Assembly (NCBI GenBank): GCA_040879025.1
Contig: JBBDLF010000002.1
Coordinates: 1-53,013 of the forward strand
Origin: JBBDLF01 sp040879025
Lineage (GTDB): Bacteria; Pseudomonadota; Gammaproteobacteria; Pseudomonadales; Pseudohongiellaceae
Direction: 5' to 3'
DNA: 53,013 bases
In this document: positions 8,601 through 17,293 of the stretch, piece by piece
Numbering within the stretch: position 1 is the stretch's first letter
Layout: every line of letters starts with the position of its first letter
Translations under genes and position numbers: made by a program
Notes under the pieces: generated by a model
The model's input: only the letters and a program-made list of their open reading frames with translations
The model's database searches: none
What the model was told of the DNA's origin: nothing

Positions 8601-9791
8601 ATCGGTAACCTCCGCGTCCTCAAACAGCACGACGCTCATCGGCCCGGCACCGGCGGTCACACTCGAAACTTCTCCCTCGATGCCGCTGACCATCGACGAC
8701 GAATTAACCGCGTTGAGCGTTACAGTGGATGCCAGCGCCGGTTCCACCGTATTGTCATTGTCATCCTCATTCGAGCCACTGTCCGACACCTCGGTGAGAG
8801 TAATAACGCGCCCCCCCGCCACGGTCGGATTATTACTGTCGTTGCGATACCCGATACCCGCAACGACTGTTTGCAGCTGCGCAGCGTCCATTGCCCCTTC
8901 GGTTATGGAAACGGTAGCCGTGCCGCCCGCCACGCTGACTGCAACATCGAGCCCGTTGCCCGCGGTGCCGTCTATAGTGGAACCATCGGTCAATGATATT
9001 TCGGAGCCGTCGACCGTCAGCACTTCGTTATCTCCATCGCTGACATTACTGACCGTGAGTGCGATGGCGGCGAAGGTCTGGTCAGACTCGACGGTTGATG
9101 CAGTGACTGCGGTGAACAGCGCAACAGCAGCCGCGCCTTCGGTAAAGGTCGGGTCCAATGCCGTGGCATTGAAGGTCGGCTCGTCGTTCGTCGCTTCAAT
9201 GTTCACCGTTTGGCTGGCTGTCGCCTCAAGCGCCCCTCCGTCTCCCTGGTCTCCCGTGTTGCCGTCATTGAACGTCCAGTCCACCTGAATCGATTCATCA
9301 GGTTCGTTACTGGTGTTAAAGTACATTATCCGCTGCAGCAGCTCATTGACGCGGGCCTGGGTTGCCGTTGCCCCTTCGTCGGAAGTAAAGCTCAGAGTGA
9401 GTGTCCCGTCAACGCAGTTGAAGGTGGCATAGATCTGGTCGCCTTCGTCCATCACATTGCCAGTGGCAAGATCATAGGTAAACGTGGCGGCGCCTCCGGT
9501 ATTCAGGGAAAAGCACTCGTTGGGATCAGGGCCGCCATTGCGCTCAAGAATCAGAAACGATCCGTCATAATCACCATCACCCCCATTAGCCGCTGCCAGT
9601 TCCGGATCGGTTACAGCAACATCCAGACCATTCTCATCCAGCAACACGCCGGGGCCGTTTTCCACATAAGTTGGAGTGGAATCCAGGTCGGAAAAAGCTG
9701 GCGCCTCATTGTCCTGAGCATAGCCCGCCGCGCTGAAGCCGAGGCCAAGCAGCAAGCCCAGCAAGGTAAACAGGTTTCTTTTGCAATTCAT
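5643..9791 (-). CDS. large secreted repeat protein with cadherin-like repeats, poly-Pro hinge and C-terminal domain
   Basis: The product has 1382 residues. Residues 1-25 are a Sec signal peptide ending AGYAQ. Four related repeats of about 140 residues (roughly 46-197, 386-523, 545-680 and 815-955) share a pattern: a VLxD start, DxDGGxLxI in the middle and a final (A/G)RVxxLLxxxxY helix followed by TxNDG. Shorter Ig/cadherin-like units fill the gaps. A run of prolines at about 955-968 leads into Gly/Thr/Val-rich short repeats (about 980-1080) that suggest a beta-helix. The last 80 residues include DLNGDGTGDYT, an EF-hand-like calcium loop. The protein is very acidic and low in Lys. It is probably a surface or matrix adhesin; no LPXTG, PEP-CTERM or autotransporter barrel is visible. 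Confidence 0.85.
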   Translation of the reverse strand: MNCKRNLFTLLGLLLGLGFSAAGYAQDNEAPAFSDLDSTPTYVENGPGVLLDENGLDVAVTDPELAAANGGDGDYDGSFLILERNGGPDPNECFSLNTGGAATFTYDLATGNVMDEGDQIYATFNCVDGTLTLSFTSDEGATATQARVNELLQRIMYFNTSNEPDESIQVDWTFNDGNTGDQGDGGALEATASQTVNIEATNDEPTFNATALDPTFTEGAAAVALFTAVTASTVESDQTFAAIALTVSNVSDGDNEVLTVDGSEISLTDGSTIDGTAGNGLDVAVSVAGGTATVSITEGAMDAAQLQTVVAGIGYRNDSNNPTVAGGRVITLTEVSDSGSNEDDNDNTVEPALASTVTLNAVNSSSMVSGIEGEVSSVTAGAGPMSVVLFEDAEVTDVDSSDYDGGFLEITQTDGAENGDWGVDGTTATSGDDAIFAADETVSIDGDPVGTVDATDDGQNGNTLRINLDAGATTGRVQDLLRSLTYAAPDTLDSRDFTLTLNDNDGTDGGGDEDISVSFTIEVDANAPVITNLDGDTVTTGNGAAVLVDANSDAQVSDADSASFDGGNLLIVRSGGLSGDFRLDGATATAGDDGLIADTETVSVDGTVIGTVSSDGQDTDDLEITFTTADATADRIQTLIRNLQFTSPTGGTHGFNLTVTDAAPGSNPATSATAAFSVDVGSAPVNTVPPSETVVGGMAESVAGVSVADADSATITSTLTVAEGSLTVADGGGAAITGNSSGTVSVDGSIAQVNAALAGLEYLGPENSITPQTINLTSSDGDNSDNDSIAITVLDRPDISNVDGDSSVYVMAAAPVVLDTGTGAGVSDMDNADFDGGNLAATIGTGAVPAEDLLSFDVSGQVSLAGNVAGSDVEVGGVVVGTLSNSIEAGSDLVVNLNGDATQARVGELIQAITYRNLDNASPSPAARTVVVTVNDGNGGTSPAAMATVSISIPAPPPPPPPPPPPPPSADPDPDPITGPMTNEGTLTDAVIEDGGSVTGGTLDGDTVNNGLVSNVTLTAGASIEGGTVAGNITGNASDPALVNSSIEAGAVLENIIIGPDAIVDPSVTIGPNVTFQALSTIPPGLDLSGALEMVPWGSDSGVHGLNLARSVISGTGPDDPITLLQSLAMLDETADGLIVDQNTQTGELILQAGDVHARVLPVHVSQAPADAEPGITFDANGDVVFITETGQEITGYPVLENVQSLESSLQTQGLALNFDERANLRISEPGAGTENGVIYTARPDVVAVPAHRSMTPGLHLYQLESPPGVQGASLIYENADGDLLEQTLVPVASDWLALKAALEDMPDAAEVAIDTLGVITVDINGMAVQGRMDYAVTRPADPESDAPAVAFEEMGDLNGDGTGDYTITYPNGDQQTLYVLP
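6890..6931. repeat. GGTGGCGGG-type simple repeat encoding the poly-proline hinge
   Basis: Plus-strand GGTGGCGGG units are repeated in tandem. On the coding strand they give a run of Pro codons in the large repeat protein. Such tracts change length by slippage in steps of whole codons, so hinge length may vary between strains. Confidence 0.7.
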
Positions 9792-10066
9792 TCGATCTAT
9801 TCTCCGCTACATGAAGTCTGACCCGGCTGAGGTGTTCTCCGGGCTCGGGTATTAAGGTTAGTCCTTCGCAGTGTAAACTTTGCGTAACAGGGGGTTGGCG
9901 GAATTCAACCCTATTCGGTTGGGGAATTGGCCCTAATTTCAGCCGGAAAAAACGGGTATTTGAAAACTTTTGAAAAGATATTTCGCGGTGTGACGCAAAC
10001 CAGGATTTGCGATTTTCGTGTTAATGCCTTCGATCCTGTGATCATCGGGCTCTATAATGAACACTC

Positions 10067-10402
10067 ATGGTGAACCTGTCCCTGATTATCTGGATTACAC
10101 TGCTCGCCGGCCTGGCGGCCTTCTGGTGGTATAGCGACAAAGTCAAACAAGTGGCCATGCTGATGATCAAGCATCATTGCCGGGACCAGGGTTTGCAATT
10201 GCTGGACCAATCACTGGTGATTCGGGGATTGTGGATAGTTCGCGATGCCGAATTCGGCCTGTGCATCAGACGCCGCTACCAGTTTGAATTTACCTCAACC
10301 GGGCAGGAACGTTACAAGGGAATCCTGACAATGTTCGGCCGGCATCCGTCCCGGCTGGAACTGCAACCCCATATCATGCCGGAATCGCAAAAGGAACAAT
10401 GA
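10067..10402 (+). CDS. DUF3301 domain protein, single-pass membrane
   Basis: The product has 111 residues. Residues 4-24 form one membrane segment (LIIWITLLAGLAAFWWYSDK), followed by a charged cytoplasmic part with the CxxQGLQLLDQS and RRRYQFEFTSTGQERYKG elements typical of DUF3301. Function is unknown in the family. It lies 18 bases ahead of cbpA, so it is probably the first gene of that operon. Confidence 0.8.
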   Translation: MVNLSLIIWITLLAGLAAFWWYSDKVKQVAMLMIKHHCRDQGLQLLDQSLVIRGLWIVRDAEFGLCIRRRYQFEFTSTGQERYKGILTMFGRHPSRLELQPHIMPESQKEQ

Positions 10403-10420
10403 GGGCAACCGGGCAAACTT

Positions 10421-11422
10421 ATGGAATTCAAAGACTATTACAAGATTCTGGGTGTTGAAACGGACGCTGACCGGAAAGCCATCAAAACCGCCTATCGACG
10501 GCTGGCGAGAAAATACCACCCGGATGTGAGCAAGGAATCGGATGCTTCGGCGAAATTCAAGGAGGTTTCCGAAGCCTACGATGTGCTGGGTAATGATGAA
10601 AAACGCGCGGAATATGACCAGTTAAGACAATACGGCGGACCCGACGGTAACTTCACTCCACCTCCTGGTTGGCAAGGTGGGCAGCGCAGGACCACGGGGT
10701 TTGAATTTGGCGGCGCAGGGGGTGGCGGCGATTTCTCCGATTTCTTCGAAGCCTTTTTTGGAGGCTCCGGCGGCCGTGGATTCGCCAGTGGCGAGCGCGG
10801 CCGACGGCCGGGAGGAGGGTTTACCGGGGGCGATGACATTTATTCCACTCGCGGGCAGGATCTGGAAGTGGATATGCCTGTCTTTCTGGAGGAGACCCTG
10901 AAAGAGGAGTCCAGAACCATTGAGTTCAAGCTGCCTCACTACGGTACCGGGGGGCCACCGCGGGAAATTAAAAAAACACTGAAGGTAAAGATCCCCAGGG
11001 GGGTGGCCGACGGTGAACGGATTCGCCTTAAAGGGCAGGGCTCACCGGGTTTTGGTGAGGGCCCGCCGGGCGATCTCTACCTGCGTATCCGGCTCGTGCC
11101 TCACCCCTTGTTCGACGTCATCGGTCGGGACCTTGCCATCACGGTACCAATAGCACCCTGGGAGGCGGCGCTGGGCGCCAAGATCACCGTACCAACGCTG
11201 AATGGAAAAATCAGTTTGAGTGTGACACCCGGCAACCAGACCGGTGCGCGGCTACGAATCAAAGGCAAGGGGCTGCCCAACCGAACAGGCCAGGGAGACC
11301 TCTACGTCATATTGAAAGTGGTGATGCCGGAAACGGTTTCAGCAGAGGCCAAAACACTGTGGCAACAGCTTGCCGACAAGGCCGGCTTCGACCCAAGAGC
11401 CGAATTGAGGGCCGACAAATGA
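10421..11422 (+). CDS. cbpA: DnaJ-type co-chaperone CbpA
   Basis: The product has 333 residues. The J domain occupies residues 1-67, with the HPD motif at 33-35, which stimulates DnaK ATPase. A Gly/Phe-rich linker follows (about 75-135) and then two DnaJ C-terminal beta domains without the zinc-finger cysteines, as in CbpA rather than DnaJ. It probably acts as a DnaK partner under stress or in stationary phase. The following gene overlaps its stop and encodes the CbpM modulator, which confirms the assignment. Confidence 0.93.
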   Translation: MEFKDYYKILGVETDADRKAIKTAYRRLARKYHPDVSKESDASAKFKEVSEAYDVLGNDEKRAEYDQLRQYGGPDGNFTPPPGWQGGQRRTTGFEFGGAGGGGDFSDFFEAFFGGSGGRGFASGERGRRPGGGFTGGDDIYSTRGQDLEVDMPVFLEETLKEESRTIEFKLPHYGTGGPPREIKKTLKVKIPRGVADGERIRLKGQGSPGFGEGPPGDLYLRIRLVPHPLFDVIGRDLAITVPIAPWEAALGAKITVPTLNGKISLSVTPGNQTGARLRIKGKGLPNRTGQGDLYVILKVVMPETVSAEAKTLWQQLADKAGFDPRAELRADK

Positions 11423-11721
11423 CAGATGAACCGGAAATAAAACTCAGCCTTCGCGATGTTTCCTTTGCGGTGGCGCTTCCCGAAGACGCGGTGGTGGAGC
11501 TTGTTGAGCATGGCATCGTAAGCCCACCGGGTGGTTCACCCTCGAGCTGGAGCTTCGACCTGACCATGGTCAGTGTGGTCCGGCGCGCCACACGATTGCA
11601 TCACGACCTGGAACTTGACTGGTCCGCGGTCGCCATGGTCTGCGAGCTGCTCGAAGAACGAGACCGGTTGCTGGAAGATAACAGGCGCCTGCAACAGCGC
11701 CTGCGCCGCTTCCTGCTATAG
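11419..11721 (+). CDS. cbpM: chaperone modulator CbpM
   Basis: The product has 100 residues. The ATG overlaps the cbpA TGA by four bases (ATGA), indicating translational coupling. MerR-like N-terminal helix-turn-helix features are followed by a C-terminal coiled helix (CELLEERDRLLEDNRRLQQR). CbpM binds the CbpA J domain and inhibits its co-chaperone activity. Length and gene order match the family. Confidence 0.88.
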   Translation: MTDEPEIKLSLRDVSFAVALPEDAVVELVEHGIVSPPGGSPSSWSFDLTMVSVVRRATRLHHDLELDWSAVAMVCELLEERDRLLEDNRRLQQRLRRFLL

Positions 11722-11957
11722 CAACCCTCCCCTGCCCGATCCCCTGCCTGCCGGGGGACTGGTGTAACGTTAACCGGCTCGGCACGTCAGAACCTCGAGC
11801 GGTGGACGAATTCGAGGGAATTGCTGCCATTGGTCGGAAAAAACGCCCCGTTCACCGGGGCAGAGGCGACATTTCCCACAAAAACATATAGTGTGGCGAT
11901 TTCCCGCCCTTATCCGGGAAGCAAAAACGCCACCAGAGCCCGAATCAGTCTGTCATT

Positions 11958-12713
11958 ATGCAGTCATCCAACCAACATCCCCTGGCAGTGAATGCGAACA
12001 AAGCTTCAGACGCATCCGCGGCGGGACCGTTCACTACCATGGTCAACATCTTCGTCGCACCCGGCGAGGCGTTCCAGGCCTTGAGGGAAAAACCGACCGT
12101 TCTGTTTCCGCTGGCCGCGGTATTGCTCAGCACACTTGCCGTCAACGCCTGGTATTTTCAGATAGTCGATTATGCCTGGTTTACGGACAATCTTCTTGAG
12201 CGCATGAGCAATCTGTCCGACGAACAGCGCGAGGCAATGCGAGCGTACACCAGTGAGTCCAGCTCAATGACTTCACTGACCAGTGTGCTGGGCAGTGCAA
12301 TAAGCATTCTGGCTGTATACATTCTTCAGGCCGGTTATCTGACACTTGTCTCCGCGCTGGCCGGAGACCGTTTTCGCTTTCGCCACTGGTTTTCCCTGAC
12401 CAGTTGGACAAATCTTCCCTACCTGTTGGTGGTACTGGTGATGGCGGTAAACCTGTTGTTGAGTCCCAACGGGCAAATCAGCCTCTTCGAGCTGAATTCC
12501 CTGAGCTTGTCGAACCTCGGCGTCGAATCCGGAGGAAACTTCCTGTTACAGAACATGCTTGATTCGATGCATCTGCCCATGTTCTGGGCTCTGGCTCTGA
12601 CAGTGGCAGGTTACCAGCAGTGGTTGCAGTGTGGTCACGCCAGGGCGGCCGCCATTGTGCTTGCGCCATTTGTTCTGGTGTTCGGCACCATGGCTTTTTT
12701 CGCTTTTAACTGA
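11958..12713 (+). CDS. Yip1-family integral membrane protein
   Basis: The product has 251 residues. The N-terminal element PFTTMVNIFVAPGEAFQALREKP is characteristic of bacterial YIP1 proteins and is followed by about five hydrophobic segments (roughly 45-65, 110-135, 155-175, 200-220 and 230-248). Function is not defined in bacteria. It lies about 30 bases upstream of the MacA-like gene in the same direction, so it is probably the first gene of the efflux operon and could assist that transporter (inference). Confidence 0.8.
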   Translation: MQSSNQHPLAVNANKASDASAAGPFTTMVNIFVAPGEAFQALREKPTVLFPLAAVLLSTLAVNAWYFQIVDYAWFTDNLLERMSNLSDEQREAMRAYTSESSSMTSLTSVLGSAISILAVYILQAGYLTLVSALAGDRFRFRHWFSLTSWTNLPYLLVVLVMAVNLLLSPNGQISLFELNSLSLSNLGVESGGNFLLQNMLDSMHLPMFWALALTVAGYQQWLQCGHARAAAIVLAPFVLVFGTMAFFAFN

Positions 12714-12743
12714 ACAATCATTCATAAATTTGTCGAGTCCATT

Positions 12744-13922
12744 ATGAACTGGAAAAAGCTCACACTGGTCATTGTAATTGTCGCGGCGGTCATCGCCCTG
12801 CCTTTTATGAACCGGGCCTTCTTTGACACCAACACCAAGGACGTTCAGGTGGCATCGCTCGAGCGGCGGGTTATCAGTCCCTCGATACTTGCCTCCGGCT
12901 TTCTGGCGCATGAAGAAGAAGTGCTGCTGAGTTCCGAGGTTATTGGAAAGGTGTCACAGATTTTTGTTGAAGAGGGGGACCGCGTCAAGGCAGGTCAGGT
13001 GGTGCTGCGGGTAGATGACAAGAATCTGCTCGCGAGCCTTCAGCAAAGCGAGGCCTCGGTACGACTGAACGAAATCGATATCGAGCGGCAGCAGCTGCGC
13101 ATAGACAATCTGCTCACCCAGTGGGAGCGAGCCAAGGGATTGCACGAACGGAATATGATCGGTGATGAGGAATACGAGAATCTGACCAGCCAGCTCAATC
13201 TGGCGGAGGTCGATCTGAAATCCGCCCAGGAGCGCCTGTTACAGGCACGCGCACAGCTCGAGCAGGTCAACGACCAGTTGAGCAAGACCCAGATTCTCTC
13301 GCCCATCGACGGCGTTGTAACCAGCCTGGACATCAAGGTGGGGGAAACCGCCATAGCCAGTTCCACCAATATTCCCGGCTCATCGCTGATGACCATCGCC
13401 AATCCGGCAAGCATTTACACCGAGGTTTTGGTAGACGAAGCTGATGTCGCCACTATCGCCGAAGGCCAGCGGGCGGAAATCGTCGCCATCGCCTACCCCG
13501 ACCAGCCCATGCAGGGCGTGGTGGGATTCATCGCCAACACGGCCAAGGTAGCGACCGGCCGCCAGGGACTCAGCTTTACAGTCGAGATTGATATCACCGA
13601 CGCCGCCGGTGTCGTGCTGCGACCAGGCATGTCCTGCCGGGCGGAAATTTTTACGCGTCAGGACGAGGAAGTGCTGACCGCACCCATTCGCGCGATTATT
13701 TTTGAGGAAGACCGCTCGGCGCTGCGCAGCGAATATTTCCTGTTTGTCAACGACAACGGTGTCGCCCGCAAGACACAGGTGGACGTGGGTATTTCGGACG
13801 ATGAGTACCAGGAAATTCTGGGTGGAGTGGATTCCGACAGGGAAATCATCGTAGGCCCCGATTCCGTGTTGCGCCATTTGCTCGACGGCGATCGGCTCTC
13901 CGTTACGCCGGTCGAACTCTGA
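12744..13922 (+). CDS. periplasmic adaptor (membrane fusion) protein of a MacAB-type efflux system
   Basis: The product has 392 residues. An N-terminal anchor segment at 5-25 is followed by a biotinyl-lipoyl half (SSEVIGKVSQIFVEEGDRVKAGQVVLRVDD), a long alpha-hairpin coiled coil (about 90-175), the second lipoyl half (ILSPIDGVVTSLDIKVGE) and a beta-barrel/membrane-proximal domain. Adaptors of this HlyD/MacA family join an inner-membrane ABC transporter to an outer-membrane TolC-type channel. The ABC ATPase and permease follow directly. No outer-membrane channel gene is nearby. Confidence 0.9.
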   Translation: MNWKKLTLVIVIVAAVIALPFMNRAFFDTNTKDVQVASLERRVISPSILASGFLAHEEEVLLSSEVIGKVSQIFVEEGDRVKAGQVVLRVDDKNLLASLQQSEASVRLNEIDIERQQLRIDNLLTQWERAKGLHERNMIGDEEYENLTSQLNLAEVDLKSAQERLLQARAQLEQVNDQLSKTQILSPIDGVVTSLDIKVGETAIASSTNIPGSSLMTIANPASIYTEVLVDEADVATIAEGQRAEIVAIAYPDQPMQGVVGFIANTAKVATGRQGLSFTVEIDITDAAGVVLRPGMSCRAEIFTRQDEEVLTAPIRAIIFEEDRSALRSEYFLFVNDNGVARKTQVDVGISDDEYQEILGGVDSDREIIVGPDSVLRHLLDGDRLSVTPVEL

Positions 13923-13950
13923 CGCCGTTACCTTACCGGACCGCACTGAC

Positions 13951-14637
13951 ATGGCACTGATCGAACTGGACAGTATCACCAAGTACTACGAAATGGGAGA
14001 CCAAACCGTTCGTGCGCTTGACGGTATCAGCACCCGCGTCGAGAAAAACGAATACATCGCATTCATCGGCTCGTCCGGTTCGGGAAAGTCTACGATGCTG
14101 AATATTCTGGGTTGCCTGGACCGCCCTACGTCGGGGCAGTACCACCTCAACGGCAACAATGTGGAAAACCTGATGCCAAACGAACTGGCGGAAATCCGCA
14201 ATCGCGAAATCGGATTTATTTTCCAGAGCTTTAACCTGCTACCTCGTGCCACGGCGCTGGCAAATGTCATGCAACCGCTGATATACCGCAACATCCGCCT
14301 GGGCAAGCGCAAGCAGATGGCGACGGAGGCTCTGCGTCGTGTACGCCTGGATGATCGCATGGATCATCTGCCGAACCAGTTATCGGGAGGGCAGCGCCAG
14401 CGTGTGGCCATTGCCCGTGCGCTGGTCACGCATCCATCCATACTGCTGGCAGATGAGCCGACAGGAAATCTGGATTCGAGGACCACAGTTGAAATAATGG
14501 AACTGTTTGATGAACTTCATAGCGAAGGTCATACGGTCATCATGGTCACCCATGAACACGAGATCGCGCAGCATTGCAGGCGCGTGGTGGAAATGAAGGA
14601 TGGCAGGATTTTTCAGGACAAGCTGCAGACCGCCTGA
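13951..14637 (+). CDS. ABC transporter ATP-binding protein, MacB/LolD type
   Basis: The product has 228 residues. Walker A is GSSGSGKST, the signature is LSGGQRQRVAIARAL and Walker B is ILLADEPTGNLD; length and order match LolD/MacB ATPases. It powers the FtsX-like permease encoded 27 bases downstream. The substrate cannot be read from the sequence; the adaptor upstream argues for export (drug, toxin or lipid) rather than lipoprotein release. Confidence 0.92.
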   Translation: MALIELDSITKYYEMGDQTVRALDGISTRVEKNEYIAFIGSSGSGKSTMLNILGCLDRPTSGQYHLNGNNVENLMPNELAEIRNREIGFIFQSFNLLPRATALANVMQPLIYRNIRLGKRKQMATEALRRVRLDDRMDHLPNQLSGGQRQRVAIARALVTHPSILLADEPTGNLDSRTTVEIMELFDELHSEGHTVIMVTHEHEIAQHCRRVVEMKDGRIFQDKLQTA

Positions 14638-14664
14638 CGGCGGTTCTGATTCAGGAATTCACGC

Positions 14665-15891
14665 ATGTTTTTCGCGATATTCGAAAGTACCCGGGCGGCG
14701 ATGGCATCCATCCTGGCCCACGGCTTCAGAAGTTTCCTGACCACGTTGGGCATCGTTATCGGCGTGGCCAGCGTCATCGCTGTGATTTCACTGACCCAGG
14801 GCATGAGCGCCTCGGTGGGTGAGCAATTTTCCGCTCTCGGCAGCGACAGCCTCACCATCCGTTCGTATACGCCGCTACAGGATCAGATTCAGGGGAGAAG
14901 AGCACGCCTCACCGCGGATGACCTGGAACTGATCGAACGACGTGTCGACGGCATCGCGTCCATTACTCCCATATTGTACGCCACACGTTCCGCCCAGATT
15001 CGGTATGGGGCCCAAACCTCATTCAGCCAGATAATGGGCACCACCTACGCTTACCGGGATGTGGGTCAGTACTTTGTGCAGTCCGGTCGCTTCCTGGCCA
15101 ACAGTGATAACGCCACCCGGCGCCGCGTGGCGGTGATAGGCGACGCGGTCCGCGAAAACCTGTCTCTGCCCGACAACCCGGTCAACGAGTACTTCGAATT
15201 GGGCGGCGAATGGTTCAAAATCGTCGGCTTGCTGGAATCCAAGGGCGAGATCATGGGTTTCAACCAGGACGATATCGTGCTGGTTCCCTTTGCTACCATG
15301 CAAAGCATTCAGGGCAATCGTACCCAGACTGATATTCAGATTCAGTTACGCGCAGGCGAAGACGCTGAAATTGATGAACTGGCCACCCGCGTCACCACGC
15401 TGCTGCGCGATGCTCACGATCTTGGCGTGGAAGACAGTGACGATTTTCAGATCCAGACACCGGAACAACTGATGCAGACCGTCGACAATATCATCGGCAT
15501 GGTGACGCTGGTGGTCGGCGGCATTGTCAGCATTTCACTGCTGGTGGGCGGCATTGGCATCATGAACATCATGCTTGTCTCGGTTACCGAGCGTACCCGC
15601 GAGATCGGTATCTGCAAGGCGATTGGCGCCAAGCGTCACCATATTTTATTGCAGTTTCTTATCGAAGCGGTGGTGCTGTCGTTATTCGGCGGGCTCATCG
15701 GACTGGCGCTTGGCTACGGCCTGGGTACGCTTATCGCCACCAATATCCCGTCCTTCCCTCCCGCCAGCATCCCGCTGTGGGCGGTGGCGCTGTCATTGGG
15801 GTTTTCAGCCTTTGTTGGTATAATCTTCGGAATTCTTCCCGCCGCCAAGGCCGCCAATCTGGACCCCATCGATGCGCTTCGTTATGAATAG
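14665..15891 (+). CDS. ABC transporter permease, MacB/FtsX family
   Basis: The product has 408 residues. It has the MacB topology: a first membrane helix (about 20-42, FLTTLGIVIGVASVIAVISL), a large periplasmic MacB_PCD domain (about 45-275) and three C-terminal helices, with the FtsX element NIMLVSVTERTREIGICKAIGAKR between helices 2 and 3. It is the membrane partner of the preceding ATPase. Confidence 0.92.
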   Translation: MFFAIFESTRAAMASILAHGFRSFLTTLGIVIGVASVIAVISLTQGMSASVGEQFSALGSDSLTIRSYTPLQDQIQGRRARLTADDLELIERRVDGIASITPILYATRSAQIRYGAQTSFSQIMGTTYAYRDVGQYFVQSGRFLANSDNATRRRVAVIGDAVRENLSLPDNPVNEYFELGGEWFKIVGLLESKGEIMGFNQDDIVLVPFATMQSIQGNRTQTDIQIQLRAGEDAEIDELATRVTTLLRDAHDLGVEDSDDFQIQTPEQLMQTVDNIIGMVTLVVGGIVSISLLVGGIGIMNIMLVSVTERTREIGICKAIGAKRHHILLQFLIEAVVLSLFGGLIGLALGYGLGTLIATNIPSFPPASIPLWAVALSLGFSAFVGIIFGILPAAKAANLDPIDALRYE

Positions 15892-15945
15892 TACGAGAGC
15901 ACATCGAAACACTTCAGGGCCGGGCCGCGCACTGACAGGTTCCGA

Positions 15946-16290
15946 ATGATGGCACAGCAAACTAATCAAGGCGTCAGCCCGATCGACAACAGATCGTTGA
16001 TGACACGGCTATTATCGGGCGAATACGGCCTCGCCATCACTTACTGGCTACTCTATTTTCTGGGCGCTGGAATCTTCTTTATTGCGGCAAGCCAGGCAGT
16101 GGATCAGCAAGCATGGCTGCGGTTTTTTGCGATTACCGCTTCCATGCTGGGCTACACGGTTATACTCGTTGTCGGCATCAGGGCGGCATACAAGGGACCA
16201 CAACTTTGGAAAGTGATCTCGCGCACCTCGTCGGTTTTTATGATTATCAACATACTGGTGGGGATTTGTGCCCTCGGATTCATCTATTAA
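15946..16290 (+). CDS. small integral membrane protein of unknown function
   Basis: The product has 114 residues with a polar N-terminus and three hydrophobic segments (about 30-48, 60-80 and 92-113). No family is recognised. It follows the permease by 54 bases in the same direction and may belong to the efflux operon. The alternative start one codon later (second Met) is equally possible. Confidence 0.65.
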   Translation: MMAQQTNQGVSPIDNRSLMTRLLSGEYGLAITYWLLYFLGAGIFFIAASQAVDQQAWLRFFAITASMLGYTVILVVGIRAAYKGPQLWKVISRTSSVFMIINILVGICALGFIY

Positions 16291-16332
16291 GCCGGTTGAT
16301 GAGCCGGTTGGCAGTACCTGGCTGGCTGCGGA

Positions 16333-17163
16333 TTACTGCCAGGAAGCGGGATCAACACAGTAGTAGTCCTTCAACTCCTGGTACAGCGTCGGGTGCCTCT
16401 CTTTAAGCTCTGCGGGCTTTTCAAAAAAAGTCTCCGTCGCCACCGCAAAAAACTCGGCGGGATCCGTGGCGCCATAGGCATCCAGTACAGTGGGCTCATG
16501 CCGCTCGACCGCCTGTTGCAGAAGCGCGAATTCCCCGGCCAGAACCCGTGACCAGTCAACATAGTCACCGCGGGAATTGAGAATCGGCGCGCCGTTGGTG
16601 GTACCGGACTCATGGTCCAATTGATGTGCAAATTCATGCAATACCACATTGTACCCATCGCGCAGGTCCAGCACGCCGTTTTCCACACTGTCCCACGCCA
16701 GCACCACCTTGCCATGATCCCAGGACTCCCCGAGCAATGCGGTATGGGTAGTGGAAACCAGACCCAACTCATCGCGCTCGTCGCGAGTAGCGACAAACGT
16801 GGAAGGATAGATCAGAATGCTGCGCAGTTCCCGGTAACAACTGGTAGGTCTGTTCAGCAACAGAAGGCAGGCCTGTGCGGCGATTGTCACGCGTATCTCA
16901 TCGTCAACGGACTGCCCGGCGCAGCCCACGAAACGCTTGTCCGCCAAAAACATCCTGATATTCGCCCACAGCTGTCGCTGCGTTCCGGCAGGAAGTCTGT
17001 CGTAATACGGCAGACGCCGGCGCACGATGTTCAGCCAGCTTTCGGGGACGGGGCGGGATAGAATCCTGCGCACACGCCAACGAGGCCACACCAGAACATA
17101 GAAAATCACGGCCGCCAGAATCAGCAGCAGAGCTATCTGCACTATAACACTTTGCGTTGACAT
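16333..17163 (-). CDS. zinc-dependent peptidase, M90 family (MtfA-like)
   Basis: The product has 276 residues. An N-terminal membrane anchor (about 7-26) precedes the M90 domain. The zinc site is HEFAHQLDHESG (HExxH plus a downstream His). E. coli MtfA is a cytosolic peptidase that binds the Mlc repressor; this homologue has a membrane segment, as many M90 proteins do. It is transcribed alone, opposite to its neighbours. Confidence 0.88.
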   Translation of the reverse strand: MSTQSVIVQIALLLILAAVIFYVLVWPRWRVRRILSRPVPESWLNIVRRRLPYYDRLPAGTQRQLWANIRMFLADKRFVGCAGQSVDDEIRVTIAAQACLLLLNRPTSCYRELRSILIYPSTFVATRDERDELGLVSTTHTALLGESWDHGKVVLAWDSVENGVLDLRDGYNVVLHEFAHQLDHESGTTNGAPILNSRGDYVDWSRVLAGEFALLQQAVERHEPTVLDAYGATDPAEFFAVATETFFEKPAELKERHPTLYQELKDYYCVDPASWQ

Positions 17164-17293
17164 GAAGCCTCGGAAGGAAAGGGTTTCACTTTGCCCGTTG
17201 GTGCCGTGATATCATATTGCAATCCACACGGCACCGGCAAACTCGATAAGTTGCGATAAGCTGGACACCCACACAGTCAACAGGCCCAGAACC

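Noticed and set aside
6003..9288. Several long plus-strand open frames opposite the large repeat protein
   Set aside because: They are antisense shadows of a GC-rich repetitive gene, with Pro/Ser/Val-rich nonsense sequence and no ribosome-binding sites.
11845..11861. Hairpin GCCCCG-loop-CGGGGC upstream of the Yip1-family gene as a terminator for cbpM
   Set aside because: On the plus strand no T-run follows it; the T-run lies on the minus strand, where no gene ends. It may be a regulatory hairpin, but nothing supports a call.
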